Source: WTGA01 sp965231865
Lineage (GTDB): Bacteria > Pseudomonadota > Gammaproteobacteria > Arenicellales > Poriferihabitantaceae
Direction: 5' to 3'
Assembly (NCBI GenBank): GCA_965231865.1
Contig: CBDDOJ010000002.1
Span: forward strand, 1,054,001-1,118,000
DNA: 64,000 bases
The notes under the pieces are model-generated. The model made no database searches. It was not told the origin of the DNA and worked only from the letters and a program-made list of their open reading frames with translations. Positions 16,643 to 25,368 of this stretch are shown here, one piece after another (the stretch's first letter is position 1; each line of letters opens with the position of its first letter). The position numbers and the translations under genes are program-made.

Positions 16643-18595
16643 ATGAGTGTCCCTGCCAACAACGACAATCCCCTGACTTTCAGGAAGTTCGAAGATGGTG
16701 CGTTTAAATGGAGGAATTACCAGGAGGACATCTTTAACGAAGATACCTCCCACAAATGCCCGACCTATGTCCACCGAACCCCGCCATGTCAGGGCAGCTG
16801 CCCCTCTGGAGAGGATATCCGGGGATGGCTGCAGATCATTCGTGGTATCGAGACCCCCCCCGAAGACATGACCTGGCAGGAATACGCCTTTCGCCGCTCT
16901 ACGGACGCGAATCCGTTTCCATCGATGATGGGCAGGGTGTGCCCGGCCCCCTGCGAGGATGGCTGCAATCGAAACAATGTGGACGATTTTGTCGGCATCA
17001 ATGCGGTGGAGCAATACATCGGGGACACCGCTTTCGATGAAAATTTCAGATTCGACCCGCCGGCGGCGATAAAGAACCACAAAATTGCCATCATTGGCGC
17101 CGGACCCGCGGGACTGGCGGCGGCTTACCAGTTGCGCCGCCAGGGCTATGGCTCGGTTCTCTTTGAAAAACAGTCCGAACTCGGCGGGATGTTCCGCTTT
17201 GGCATTCCCGGGTACCGGACACCGAGGCACATCCTGGATCATGAAATCCAGAGAATCCTGGACCTGGGAGACATCGAAATCAGGCTGAATACCCGGGTGG
17301 GCACGGATATCTCCATTGCACAGCTGGAAGAGGAGTACGATGCGATTATCTGGGCCATCGGCTGCCAGAGCGGGCGGGGCCTGCCCCTGGACGGATGGAC
17401 CGGGGCGTCGAACTGCGTCAGCGGCGTGGCATTCCTTGAGGCCTTCAATAAAGGCGATATGAAGGTAACGGCCGAGAAGGTCGTCTGCGTGGGGGGTGGC
17501 GATACCTCGGTGGACGTGGTATCCGTGGCCAGGCGACTGGGTAAAATTGACCAGATCAACCAGAAAGACCGTCCGGAAGAAGTCATTGGCGGGTATGCGG
17601 CCCATGATTCCGCGATGACCGCCGCCCGGGAGGGGTCCGACGTCGTCCTGACCTCATTGTTCAAGCGCCAGGAAATGACGGCCACCGAAACGGAAGTGTC
17701 GGATGCCACCACCGAGGGGGTGAGAATCGTGGACGGCGTGATGCCCGTGGAAATCCTGGTGGATGAATCGGGCCGGGCCACGGGCCTCAGAATGACCGAG
17801 TGCCAGGTGGATGGCAACGGCGTGCCGACCCCCGTGGAGGGCACGGAATTCGAGTTGGAAACCGACCTGATTGTATCCGCCATCGGGCAGGGTGGAGATC
17901 TCCAGGGGATTGAGGAAATCGGCAATGACCGGCAGTTTATCGATACCGATGCCTTTTTTCGTGTTCCGGGCAGGGAGAAACACTTCGTGGCCGGAGACAT
18001 CATCCGTCCGCACCTGCTGACCACGGCCATTGGCCAGGCCTCTATTGCCGCGGCCAGCGTGATCAGCTATCTCTCGGGCTCCGACCCGGGCAGGCGGCCG
18101 AAAGTGGATGTCCATCACTTCAACCTGTTAAGCAAGCTCAATGAGGCCCGTCTGGCCCCCACGGATTATGACAATACCCAGGTGCGTGGCACCGATGGTG
18201 CAGGGTTTGCGGTCCATAATTTTGAAGACCGGGGCGCAAACGAAATCATTCCGTCCGATGACCTGTTCCTTGCACATTTCCAGTACGAAGACCGGGTCAA
18301 GCGGGAGTCGAAGGTTCCCGATGCCAGTGAGGTTCTGGGACATTTTGAAGAACGGCATCAGGTCTTGACCGAAGAGCAGGCGATCACGGAGTCGAACCGC
18401 TGCATGAGTTGCGGGATGTGCTTTGAGTGCGACAACTGTGTGATCTATTGCCCTCAAATCGCGGTGTTCCGGGTGAAAAAGGATCAGTCCACTCTGGGGC
18501 GGTATGTAGACACGGATTACAACAAATGTATCGGCTGCCATATTTGCGCGGATGTCTGCCCAACCGGGTACATTGACATGGGGCTGGGCAAGTAG
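16643..18595 (+). CDS. dsrL: DsrL, iron-sulfur flavoprotein NAD(P)H oxidoreductase
   Basis: A cytoplasmic iron-sulfur flavoprotein, 650 residues, which in sulfur oxidisers takes electrons from DsrAB and reduces NAD(P). Order of parts: an N-terminal cysteine-rich domain like the small subunit of glutamate synthase (CPTYVHRTPPCQGSCPSGED, RVCPAPCEDGC), an FAD Rossmann motif (IIGAGPAGLAAAYQL), an NAD(P) site (CVGGGDTSVDVVSVARR), and a C-terminal ferredoxin domain with two clusters (CMSCGMCFECDNC and CIGCHICADVCPTG). The start chosen gives MSVPANNDNPLTF after a GGAG. An upstream ATG 30 bases away is less likely. It is the strongest marker for the oxidative Dsr pathway in this window. Confidence 0.95.
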   Translation: MSVPANNDNPLTFRKFEDGAFKWRNYQEDIFNEDTSHKCPTYVHRTPPCQGSCPSGEDIRGWLQIIRGIETPPEDMTWQEYAFRRSTDANPFPSMMGRVCPAPCEDGCNRNNVDDFVGINAVEQYIGDTAFDENFRFDPPAAIKNHKIAIIGAGPAGLAAAYQLRRQGYGSVLFEKQSELGGMFRFGIPGYRTPRHILDHEIQRILDLGDIEIRLNTRVGTDISIAQLEEEYDAIIWAIGCQSGRGLPLDGWTGASNCVSGVAFLEAFNKGDMKVTAEKVVCVGGGDTSVDVVSVARRLGKIDQINQKDRPEEVIGGYAAHDSAMTAAREGSDVVLTSLFKRQEMTATETEVSDATTEGVRIVDGVMPVEILVDESGRATGLRMTECQVDGNGVPTPVEGTEFELETDLIVSAIGQGGDLQGIEEIGNDRQFIDTDAFFRVPGREKHFVAGDIIRPHLLTTAIGQASIAAASVISYLSGSDPGRRPKVDVHHFNLLSKLNEARLAPTDYDNTQVRGTDGAGFAVHNFEDRGANEIIPSDDLFLAHFQYEDRVKRESKVPDASEVLGHFEERHQVLTEEQAITESNRCMSCGMCFECDNCVIYCPQIAVFRVKKDQSTLGRYVDTDYNKCIGCHICADVCPTGYIDMGLGK

Positions 18596-18610
18596 CCGGC
18601 CCACCTGCCC

Positions 18611-19006
18611 ATGTACACACGCACACAGTTCCTGCTCATCGGTTTCGGAGTGGGTCTGATCACGATTTCGATGGCATCCGATAAATTGACGGGGTCTGAC
18701 CGGGAAATCCCCCGGGCGGTTATGGGGGAAAGCTGTGTGGCACCGGTGGAGGTGATGCGCAGGGAGCATATGACCCTGTTGTTTCACCAGCGGGACCGGA
18801 CCATGTATGCCGGGGAAAGGGATGTCGAACACAGCCTCACGGGATGCCTGTCCTGCCATACCCAAAAAGATGCCCGGGGTGCGTATATTCCGGTCAACGC
18901 TCCGGGCCAGTTCTGCGAAGAATGCCATTCCTACACGGCGGTGAAGATGGATTGCTTTGAGTGTCATGCCACGACGCCCGGGAAGGCGGTGGCATTGATG
19001 GAATAG
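18611..19006 (+). CDS. dsrJ: DsrJ, periplasmic trihaem cytochrome c
   Basis: A 131-residue periplasmic cytochrome held by an N-terminal hydrophobic anchor (QFLLIGFGVGLITISMA). Three CXXCH haem sites are visible: CLSCH (79-83), CEECH (102-106) and CFECH (115-119). A separate Cys42 in GESCVAPVE fits the unusual His/Cys haem ligation known for DsrJ. It is part of the DsrMKJOP membrane complex and is followed by dsrO only a few bases later. Length and site number match the family. Confidence 0.95.
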   Translation: MYTRTQFLLIGFGVGLITISMASDKLTGSDREIPRAVMGESCVAPVEVMRREHMTLLFHQRDRTMYAGERDVEHSLTGCLSCHTQKDARGAYIPVNAPGQFCEECHSYTAVKMDCFECHATTPGKAVALME

Positions 19007-19009
19007 GAT

Positions 19010-19741
19010 ATGGGCGCATCGAAAATGAACCGGCGCAAAATGCTGAAAACAGCGGGAACGGCATTGCTTGCCCTGGCCCCGGGTGTGCGCCTGGTAGATC
19101 TTGCTGTGGCCGCTTCAAAAGGCGGGTCCACCGGGGACCTGGTTCGATGGGGCATGCTGGTGGACACGACGAAATGTGCCGATGGATGTACGGATTGTGT
19201 TGATGCCTGCAACCAGGAACATGGCTTGTACGGGAAAGGCCGGCCGGAAACGGATGCGCAGTATATCCGGGTTGTGGAGGTTCACGACCCGGCCACGGGC
19301 CGGGACCATTCATTCCCCGTGATGTGCCAGCATTGCGAAACGGCACCCTGCGTGGATGTCTGCCCCACCGGCGCATCCTTTCGGCGGGAAGACGGGGTGG
19401 TGCTTGTGGACAAGCACACCTGCATCGGTTGCCGGTACTGCATGCTGGCCTGCCCGTACAAGGCCCGCTCGTTCATACACGAAAACCTCACAGACCAGGT
19501 GCCCCACACGCCAAGGGGGAAAGGGACCGTTGAATCCTGTAATTTCTGCACCCACCGGGTGGACCGGGGCGGGACACCGGCCTGTGTCGAGGCCTGTGAA
19601 GACGCTGGCCACCAGGCACTGGTATTTGGCGACATGAATGATCCGGACAGTGAACTGTCCGGACAGTTGAAAGAAAAATCCACGACCCAGATTCGAAGCG
19701 ACCTCAACCTCAACACCGGGGTTCGCTACCATGGAGTATAG
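19010..19741 (+). CDS. dsrO: DsrO, periplasmic iron-sulfur subunit of DsrMKJOP
   Basis: A 243-residue ferredoxin-like protein exported by Tat: the N-terminus has NRRKMLKTAG and a hydrophobic stretch. Cysteine clusters for four [4Fe-4S] centres are CADGCTDCVDACN, CQHCETAPCVDVCPTG, CIGCRYCMLACPYKAR and CNFCTHRVDRGGTPACVEAC, the arrangement of NrfC/DmsB-type subunits. It would pass electrons between DsrJ and the membrane subunit DsrP. It lies between dsrJ and dsrP with gaps of only a few bases, and the whole is clearly one operon. Confidence 0.94.
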   Translation: MGASKMNRRKMLKTAGTALLALAPGVRLVDLAVAASKGGSTGDLVRWGMLVDTTKCADGCTDCVDACNQEHGLYGKGRPETDAQYIRVVEVHDPATGRDHSFPVMCQHCETAPCVDVCPTGASFRREDGVVLVDKHTCIGCRYCMLACPYKARSFIHENLTDQVPHTPRGKGTVESCNFCTHRVDRGGTPACVEACEDAGHQALVFGDMNDPDSELSGQLKEKSTTQIRSDLNLNTGVRYHGV

Positions 19742-19747
19742 GCAGCC

Positions 19748-20944
19748 ATGAATTTGCGTGTGATCCGACCCACCTATTACACCCTGAACTGCACTGGCAC
19801 ATCCTACTGGATGGTTCTTGGGGGGCTTGCCCTGATGGTGGTGAACGGGATTTTCTTTGCCCGATCCATGGAGCACGAAGGGCATTGGATCACGGGCATG
19901 AGCAACCAGGTGGTATGGGGAGTTCCCCACCTGTTTGCCATTTTCCTCATCGTCACGGCTTCCGGTGTGCTGAATGTGGCCTCGATATCCTCCGTATTCG
20001 GAAAGAAGGAATACCAGGCATGGGGAAGACTGTCGGGGTTGCTTGCGGTCACGCTGCTGGTTGGCGGCCTGCTGGTCCTGGTGCTCGACCTGGGCCGGCC
20101 GGACCGCCTGATCATTGCCATGACCCACTATAACTTCAAATCCATCTTTGCCTGGAATATTTTCCTGTATACGGGTTTTCTCCTCGTCGTGGCGGTCTAC
20201 CTGTGGATGATGTTTGAACCCCGTATGAATCGATTTACCCGGGCCTCCGGCACCCTGGCGTTCACATGGCGAATCGTTCTGACCACCGGGACCGGGTCGA
20301 TATTCGGGTTTCTGGTCGCCAGGCAGGCCTATGACACCGCCTTGATGGCCCCCCTTTTCATTGCGATGTCACTGAGCCTGGGTACCGCGTTTTTCATGCT
20401 TTTCCTGTGCGCCCTGTACAACAGGCCGTTTATGGGCGTGGACCCTCAGCCCGTACTGGCAAGACTGGCCAGGCTGACGGGAATGTTTGCCCTGGCGGTT
20501 TTGTTCTTTACCGGGCTGTTCCACCTGACCCGATTGTATGGTGCTGAAAATCATGGGTTTGAGCAGTTCATACTGGTTGAGGGCGGTCTGTACACGGCAT
20601 TGTTCTGGGCCGGGCATGTCATTGCCGGCAGCCTTGTTCCGCTTTATCTGTTGTTTTATTCCGGGCCATGCTCAACCGGCAGGCTGGTGACCGCCAGCAG
20701 CCTGATCATTGTCGGCGGTTTTGCCCATCTCTATGTCATCATTATCGGAGGCCAGGCCTACCCGCTTGAGATGTTTCCGGGAAAAGTGGTTTCCAGCGGC
20801 TTTTTTGATGGCGTGGTGGCCAGTTATCATCCCAGTATCGCCGAAGTTTCTCTGGGGGCAGGGGGGCTGGCATTCTCTATCCTGGCCAGCCTGCTGGCAA
20901 TGCGGGTTCTGCCCTTCCTGCCGGGTGATGTGGTGTCCGGGTGA
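19748..20944 (+). CDS. dsrP: DsrP, NrfD-like membrane subunit
   Basis: Integral membrane quinone-interacting subunit of DsrMKJOP, 398 residues with about ten hydrophobic segments, of the NrfD/PsrC family. A typical segment is SNQVVWGVPHLFAIFL, followed by SVFGKKEYQAWGRLSG and LDLGRPDRLI. Residues near MTHYNFKSIFAWNIFLYTGF also match NrfD proteins. It pairs with DsrO, whose gene ends just before. It starts at an ATG six bases after the dsrO stop. Length is normal. Confidence 0.93.
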   Translation: MNLRVIRPTYYTLNCTGTSYWMVLGGLALMVVNGIFFARSMEHEGHWITGMSNQVVWGVPHLFAIFLIVTASGVLNVASISSVFGKKEYQAWGRLSGLLAVTLLVGGLLVLVLDLGRPDRLIIAMTHYNFKSIFAWNIFLYTGFLLVVAVYLWMMFEPRMNRFTRASGTLAFTWRIVLTTGTGSIFGFLVARQAYDTALMAPLFIAMSLSLGTAFFMLFLCALYNRPFMGVDPQPVLARLARLTGMFALAVLFFTGLFHLTRLYGAENHGFEQFILVEGGLYTALFWAGHVIAGSLVPLYLLFYSGPCSTGRLVTASSLIIVGGFAHLYVIIIGGQAYPLEMFPGKVVSSGFFDGVVASYHPSIAEVSLGAGGLAFSILASLLAMRVLPFLPGDVVSG

Positions 20945-20959
20945 CGGCTGATTACCGGA

Positions 20960-22372
20960 ATGATGCCAGTGGAACAGAAACCGGGTTTTTATCTTTCCGC
21001 CGCCCACAAGTCCTCCGGGAAAACCATCGTTGCCGTTGGCATTTGTGCCGCGCTCAGGGAACGCGGCGCAGGGGTCCGGCCTTTCAAGAAGGGGCCCGAC
21101 TACATTGACCCGTTGTGGCTCACCCGGGCGGCACGCAGCCAGTGTATCAATCTTGATTTCAACACCCAGAGCGTCTCCCAGATACGCGCTGCATTTTCTT
21201 CCGTGACGGATGATGCCGCCGTGTCCATCATTGAAGGCAACAAGGGGCTGTATGACGGGATGTCGGTGGATGGGAGCGACAGCAATGCGGAATTGGCCGG
21301 GTTGCTGGATGTTCCGGTGATCCTGGTGCTGGATACCCAGGGGACCACCCGGGGGATTGCACCGCTCATACGGGGGTACCAGGAATTTGATTCGAGAATC
21401 AATATTGCAGGGGTGATCCTGAACAAGGTGGCGAGTTCCCGCCATGAAGGAAAGTTATGCTCCAATATCCGGGCGCACACCGATATGGAAGTGATGGGGT
21501 CCATTGCACGAAATCCGCGCCTGAACATCAATGAAAGGCATCTCGGTTTGACCCCGAGCAACGAAATCGCATCCGCGGATACCCGGATTCGCCATATCCG
21601 GGAAGTCGTTGAGACCTGCGTTGATCTCCACCGATTGCCCGGGGTGTCCAGGTGCCCGAAACCGCAAAGAGCCCCTGCTCCGGTGACCACGCATCCGTCA
21701 CCCGATATCCGTATCGGTATCCCCCGGGACCGTGCATTTTGTTTTTATTATGCGGACGATCTCCGGTCTTTCCGGAGTCAGGGGGCCCGGTTGGAATTCT
21801 TCGACACACTGGAGGATGAAACCCTCCCTGAGAATGTCGATGCACTGTTTATCGGGGGAGGGTTTCCGGAAATGCATATGGAAGCCCTGGAAAACAATGC
21901 CTCGATGCGTCACGCCATTGGGGCGTTTGTTGCGGATGGCGGGCCGGTCTATGCCGAATGCGGCGGATTGATGTATCTCGGCAAATCCATTCGCTGGCAG
22001 GACCGGACAGCACAAATGGTGGGTGCGTTGCCACTGGATGTGGAAATGCAGGCCAAACCGGTGGGCCGGGGATATGTGCGACTGGAAGAAACCGGTCATT
22101 CCCCCTGGGGGCGGCTGAACGGGTCCTGTGCGGACATCAACGCCCATGAATTTCACTATTCCAGGATCCGGCTGCTTGAAAGTAAAAACCGGTATGCCTA
22201 TCGGGTCAGGCGTGGCTGGGGCATGGATGGAAAACACGATGGATTGATCTACAGGAATGTCCTGGCAAGTTATGCCCATCTGCGCAATATAGCCCCCGTA
22301 TGCTGGGTCAGCCGGTTTATGGATTTTGTTCGCGGGGTCCGGCAGAACCGCCCATCGACCCGGTCCATTTAA
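20960..22372 (+). CDS. dsrN: DsrN, cobyrinate a,c-diamide synthase-like sirohaem amidase
   Basis: A 470-residue glutamine-dependent amidotransferase of the CobB/CbiA family. In the dsr context it is thought to amidate sirohaem to the sirohaem amide used by DsrAB. The N-terminal ATPase part has SAAHKSSGKTIVAVGI (P-loop-like) and FKKGPDYIDPLWL. The C-terminal class I glutaminase-like part has IGGGFPEMHMEAL and the nucleophile Cys in YAECGGLMYLGKS. It is the last dsr gene, 16 bases after dsrP. No other cobalamin genes lie nearby, which favours DsrN over cobalamin synthesis. Confidence 0.93.
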   Translation: MMPVEQKPGFYLSAAHKSSGKTIVAVGICAALRERGAGVRPFKKGPDYIDPLWLTRAARSQCINLDFNTQSVSQIRAAFSSVTDDAAVSIIEGNKGLYDGMSVDGSDSNAELAGLLDVPVILVLDTQGTTRGIAPLIRGYQEFDSRINIAGVILNKVASSRHEGKLCSNIRAHTDMEVMGSIARNPRLNINERHLGLTPSNEIASADTRIRHIREVVETCVDLHRLPGVSRCPKPQRAPAPVTTHPSPDIRIGIPRDRAFCFYYADDLRSFRSQGARLEFFDTLEDETLPENVDALFIGGGFPEMHMEALENNASMRHAIGAFVADGGPVYAECGGLMYLGKSIRWQDRTAQMVGALPLDVEMQAKPVGRGYVRLEETGHSPWGRLNGSCADINAHEFHYSRIRLLESKNRYAYRVRRGWGMDGKHDGLIYRNVLASYAHLRNIAPVCWVSRFMDFVRGVRQNRPSTRSI

Positions 22373-22411
22373 GATAGAATTGTTCCCGAACCACACTCAA
22401 CCCCCACATTG

Positions 22412-23074
22412 ATGCCCCCCGAAGAAAATACGAACCAGTTGTCCCGGACCCAGGAAAGGACGTATCTTGCCCACGAACTGCACGATTCCCTGGCGCAGAC
22501 ACTGGCCAGTGTCCGGTACTACATTCGCAATCTGGACCATGCAATACAGGGTGGCGATGAGTGTGAAATTTTCGAGTTGCTGGAAATCGTTGAAAACAAT
22601 GTTGAGATCGCCAACCAGGAATTGCGTGAACTGATCCGGAAGTTCCGGGCGCCCATTGAAAACCTTACCCTGGGTCCTGCACTGGAAAGCGCCATCCAAA
22701 GGTTTGAGAGCGAAACCGCGATCCATGCCGTCTTCCAAAACCGGCTGGGTGATCTGGATTTGTCGGTCATGGTGACTACCCAGGTTGTCAGAATTGTACA
22801 GGAAGCACTGGTGAACATCCGCAAGCATTCCGGGGCGGACATCGTACGTATTTTGATGCACCGCGAGACGGATCATGTGCATGTTTTGATTGAAGACAAC
22901 GGGGTCGGATTTGCCGAATCAACGGAAAACCGCGACAATAATCAGCATTTCGGTTTGAGTGTAATGAGTGAAAGAGCGGAGAGGGTCGGCGGCGAATTGA
23001 ATGTCGAGAGTGCTCCCGGAGAAGGGACAAGGGTTCACCTGAGATTTCCCGGCTCGCCGTCACAGGGTGGATAG
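22412..23074 (+). CDS. Short cytosolic histidine kinase, NarX/LiaS type
   Basis: A 220-residue histidine kinase with only the transmitter part. The HisKA_3 phosphoacceptor is His24 in AHELHDSLAQTLASV; the ATPase N box is IVQEALVNIRKHSG and the G1 box VLIEDNGVGFAE. It lacks any transmembrane segment, HAMP or sensor domain, so the signal must come from a partner or from the cytosol. The ATG was chosen over an adjacent TTG. It lies about 40 bases after dsrN and 22 bases before its response regulator, so it could be part of the dsr transcript or have a promoter in the gap. Confidence 0.85.
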   Translation: MPPEENTNQLSRTQERTYLAHELHDSLAQTLASVRYYIRNLDHAIQGGDECEIFELLEIVENNVEIANQELRELIRKFRAPIENLTLGPALESAIQRFESETAIHAVFQNRLGDLDLSVMVTTQVVRIVQEALVNIRKHSGADIVRILMHRETDHVHVLIEDNGVGFAESTENRDNNQHFGLSVMSERAERVGGELNVESAPGEGTRVHLRFPGSPSQGG

Positions 23075-23096
23075 AGATTGAGACAGAGGTACTCGT

Positions 23097-23756
23097 ATGA
23101 AACTGCTGGTCATTGATGATCATACATTATTCCGTTCGGGCCTGGTCAGCCTGCTTGGGCGGTACCGGATTGACGTGGTTGCGGCGGGAAGCGGACCGGA
23201 AGGCATCCAGGTTTTGCAAAAAGCAGGATTCGATATCATATTGCTGGATTTGCGCATGCCGGAAATGAATGGCCTTGAAGTGCTGCAATGGATTCGAAAG
23301 AAGCACATTGAGACCCCGGTCATCATGCTGACGACATCGAGTGATGAAGTCGACCTGGTTGAATCACTCAGGCTGGGAGCCCAGGGGTACCTGTTAAAGG
23401 ACATGGACCCGGACGATTTGGTTATGGCCCTGAGGGATGTGATGTCCGGAGAGACGATTGTTGCGCCGGATTTAACCAAAGTGCTGGCCAGCGCAGTGCA
23501 AAAGGGGGTATCAGCCACCCCGGGTGCCTCCTCTCATTCCGTGAGAAGTGTCCTGACTGCGAGGGAACAGGAGGTGCTGCGTGATATCACAAAAGGCTGG
23601 AGCAACAAGGTGATTGCAAGAAATCTTGGGATTACGGATGGTACTGTCAAACTGCACGTGAAATCCATCCTGAGAAAACTCAAGGTCCACTCCCGGGTTC
23701 AGGCCGCTGTGATCGCAGTGGAAGAAAGGTTGGACGAAACCGGGTTTGAATCATGA
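23097..23756 (+). CDS. NarL/LuxR-family response regulator
   Basis: A 219-residue DNA-binding response regulator. The receiver domain (about 1-120) has the acidic pocket LLVIDDHTLFRSG and the phosphoacceptor Asp51 in ILLDLRMPEMNGLE. The conserved Thr and Lys follow in MLTTSSDE and YLLKDMDPDD. The C-terminal LuxR-type helix-turn-helix is LTAREQEVLRDITKG ... NKVIARNLGITDGTVK. It pairs with the preceding kinase. Position after dsrN makes control of dsr or an allied respiratory function plausible, but no site is proved. Confidence 0.9.
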   Translation: MKLLVIDDHTLFRSGLVSLLGRYRIDVVAAGSGPEGIQVLQKAGFDIILLDLRMPEMNGLEVLQWIRKKHIETPVIMLTTSSDEVDLVESLRLGAQGYLLKDMDPDDLVMALRDVMSGETIVAPDLTKVLASAVQKGVSATPGASSHSVRSVLTAREQEVLRDITKGWSNKVIARNLGITDGTVKLHVKSILRKLKVHSRVQAAVIAVEERLDETGFES

Positions 23757-24039
23757 CGGCTGTTTCGCATTGACCCGGGAAGGCGGGACCCGGTTTCGCC
23801 GCTGTCTGTTTACCGGGGGATGGGCTGCACGGGCTCGCAGAGTGTTCACTCGGCGCCTGTTGTGCTCGGCCACCGTGGAGCGAAACCGGTCTGGAGGCCG
23901 GGTGTAATGGGCCGGAATTTTTCTCCAGTATTCAGAAAGGTGAGTTCAAACAGGATGGCCCGGTGGCAGGCACAGGAGCCGGTCCCATTGGGAGGCATGT
24001 CCAATTCTGAAACGGCCACCGCAGTTTCAAGGTCAAGGG

Positions 24040-24127
24040 TGGCGGAGAGCGAGGGATTCGAACCCCCGGACCTGTTACAGTCAACGGTTTTCAAGACCGC
24101 CGCATTCGACCACTCTGCCAGCTCTCC
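24040..24127 (-). tRNA. tRNA-Ser (anticodon UGA)
   Basis: The minus strand folds into a cloverleaf with the long variable arm of serine tRNAs. The acceptor stem pairs GGAGAGC with GCTCTCC. The anticodon loop is CTTGAAA with anticodon TGA. The T loop reads GGTTCGAATCC and the CCA end is encoded. It lies between the two-component genes and pgeF. Confidence 0.95.
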
Positions 24128-24395
24128 ATCAATATGATTGTCCTGATTGGAACAGGAATCGGGATTATAGCGAAACCGGCTGGAACAGGCTATATCTGCA
24201 TCCAGGCCCTTCACCAATTTAAAACCGGGAACGGGTATCCTGCAGACCCCCCTATCCATTGCCCCGCCGGCCGGGGATTGACCCATCTACCGAATGATTC
24301 TTTTCCGCACAGAGGGTTCCCCGGACTGTGGAACACGACGGACTTTCCCGGCCATTACATTGGCATAGTCCGGTCAATGCTGATAAATTCCCGCC

Positions 24396-25175
24396 ATGTC
24401 GGATGTTCCCCATATCACCAGTGAGTTGCTTGCGCCCATGCCGAATATTCGTCATGGTTTTTTTACCCGGCTCGGCGGCATCTCAACGGGTGAATTCCAT
24501 TCGCTGAATTGCGGACAGTTTTCCGGTGATGATGCCGGGGATGTTCGGGAAAACCGAAAGCGGGTGGAGCGGACCCTGCAGTGCAGGACCCTGTACAGTC
24601 TGAAACAGGTCCACAGTGATATCGTTGTCACCGTGGAGGCGGGATTGCCGGAAAAAGGGGCGCAGGAGGGAGACGGCTTGGTTACCAATACTCCCGGGGT
24701 CGGGCTGGGTATCCTGGGAGCGGATTGCGCAGGGGTTCTCTTCGCAGACAATCACAGCCGGGTGATTGGTGCCGCGCACGGAGGCTGGAAGGGGGCACTC
24801 GGCGGGATAACGGACAATGTGATCCAGGCAATGTGTGCACTGGGGGCCGTGAAAAACCGGATTGCCGCCGCCATCGGACCGGCCATACAAATGGCACATT
24901 ACGAAGTCGGGCTGGAGTTCATGGACCGGTTCGTCAGGCATTCTCCCATCCCCTGTGAAGACTGCTTCGAATCCGGGGAAACCAGGGAGAAAAGACGTTT
25001 CGACCTCCCGCTTTACCTGGAACGCCGCTTGCAGCAGGTGCTGTCTGCTGAACACATCGACCGGCTGGGTTTTGATACCTATTCCGCCGAGCAACGATTC
25101 TTCAGTTACCGGCGGACCTGTCATGCTGGGGGAACTTCGTATGGTCGGCAGGTGAGCGCAGTCTCTTTGGTATGA
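24396..25175 (+). CDS. pgeF: Peptidoglycan editing factor PgeF (laccase-domain, YfiH)
   Basis: A 259-residue cytosolic zinc enzyme of the YfiH/PgeF family (formerly multicopper polyphenol oxidase), which removes incorrectly built UDP-MurNAc-L-Ser precursors. Conserved sites are SLKQVHSD, LGILGADCAGVLF, AAHGGWKGALGG and RRTCHAGG, carrying the metal-binding His and Cys residues. Length is normal. It stands between a tRNA gene and prfC; the roughly 190-base gap after it holds no gene. Confidence 0.9.
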   Translation: MSDVPHITSELLAPMPNIRHGFFTRLGGISTGEFHSLNCGQFSGDDAGDVRENRKRVERTLQCRTLYSLKQVHSDIVVTVEAGLPEKGAQEGDGLVTNTPGVGLGILGADCAGVLFADNHSRVIGAAHGGWKGALGGITDNVIQAMCALGAVKNRIAAAIGPAIQMAHYEVGLEFMDRFVRHSPIPCEDCFESGETREKRRFDLPLYLERRLQQVLSAEHIDRLGFDTYSAEQRFFSYRRTCHAGGTSYGRQVSAVSLV

Positions 25176-25368
25176 AGGAATCATTCAGCCCGGGAGCCCT
25201 CTGGATGGATCATGAAGAAATGAAGCGGCCGTCCACGGGCCCCAGGCCATGGATGGTTTCACCGGGAACCGGCGAACATGGTTGCCAATGACGGCAAACA
25301 GGACGGATTTGACCGTCGTCTGAAAAAGAGTGCTTTCCCATTTATCTTCTGATCAGGAAATTTTATCG

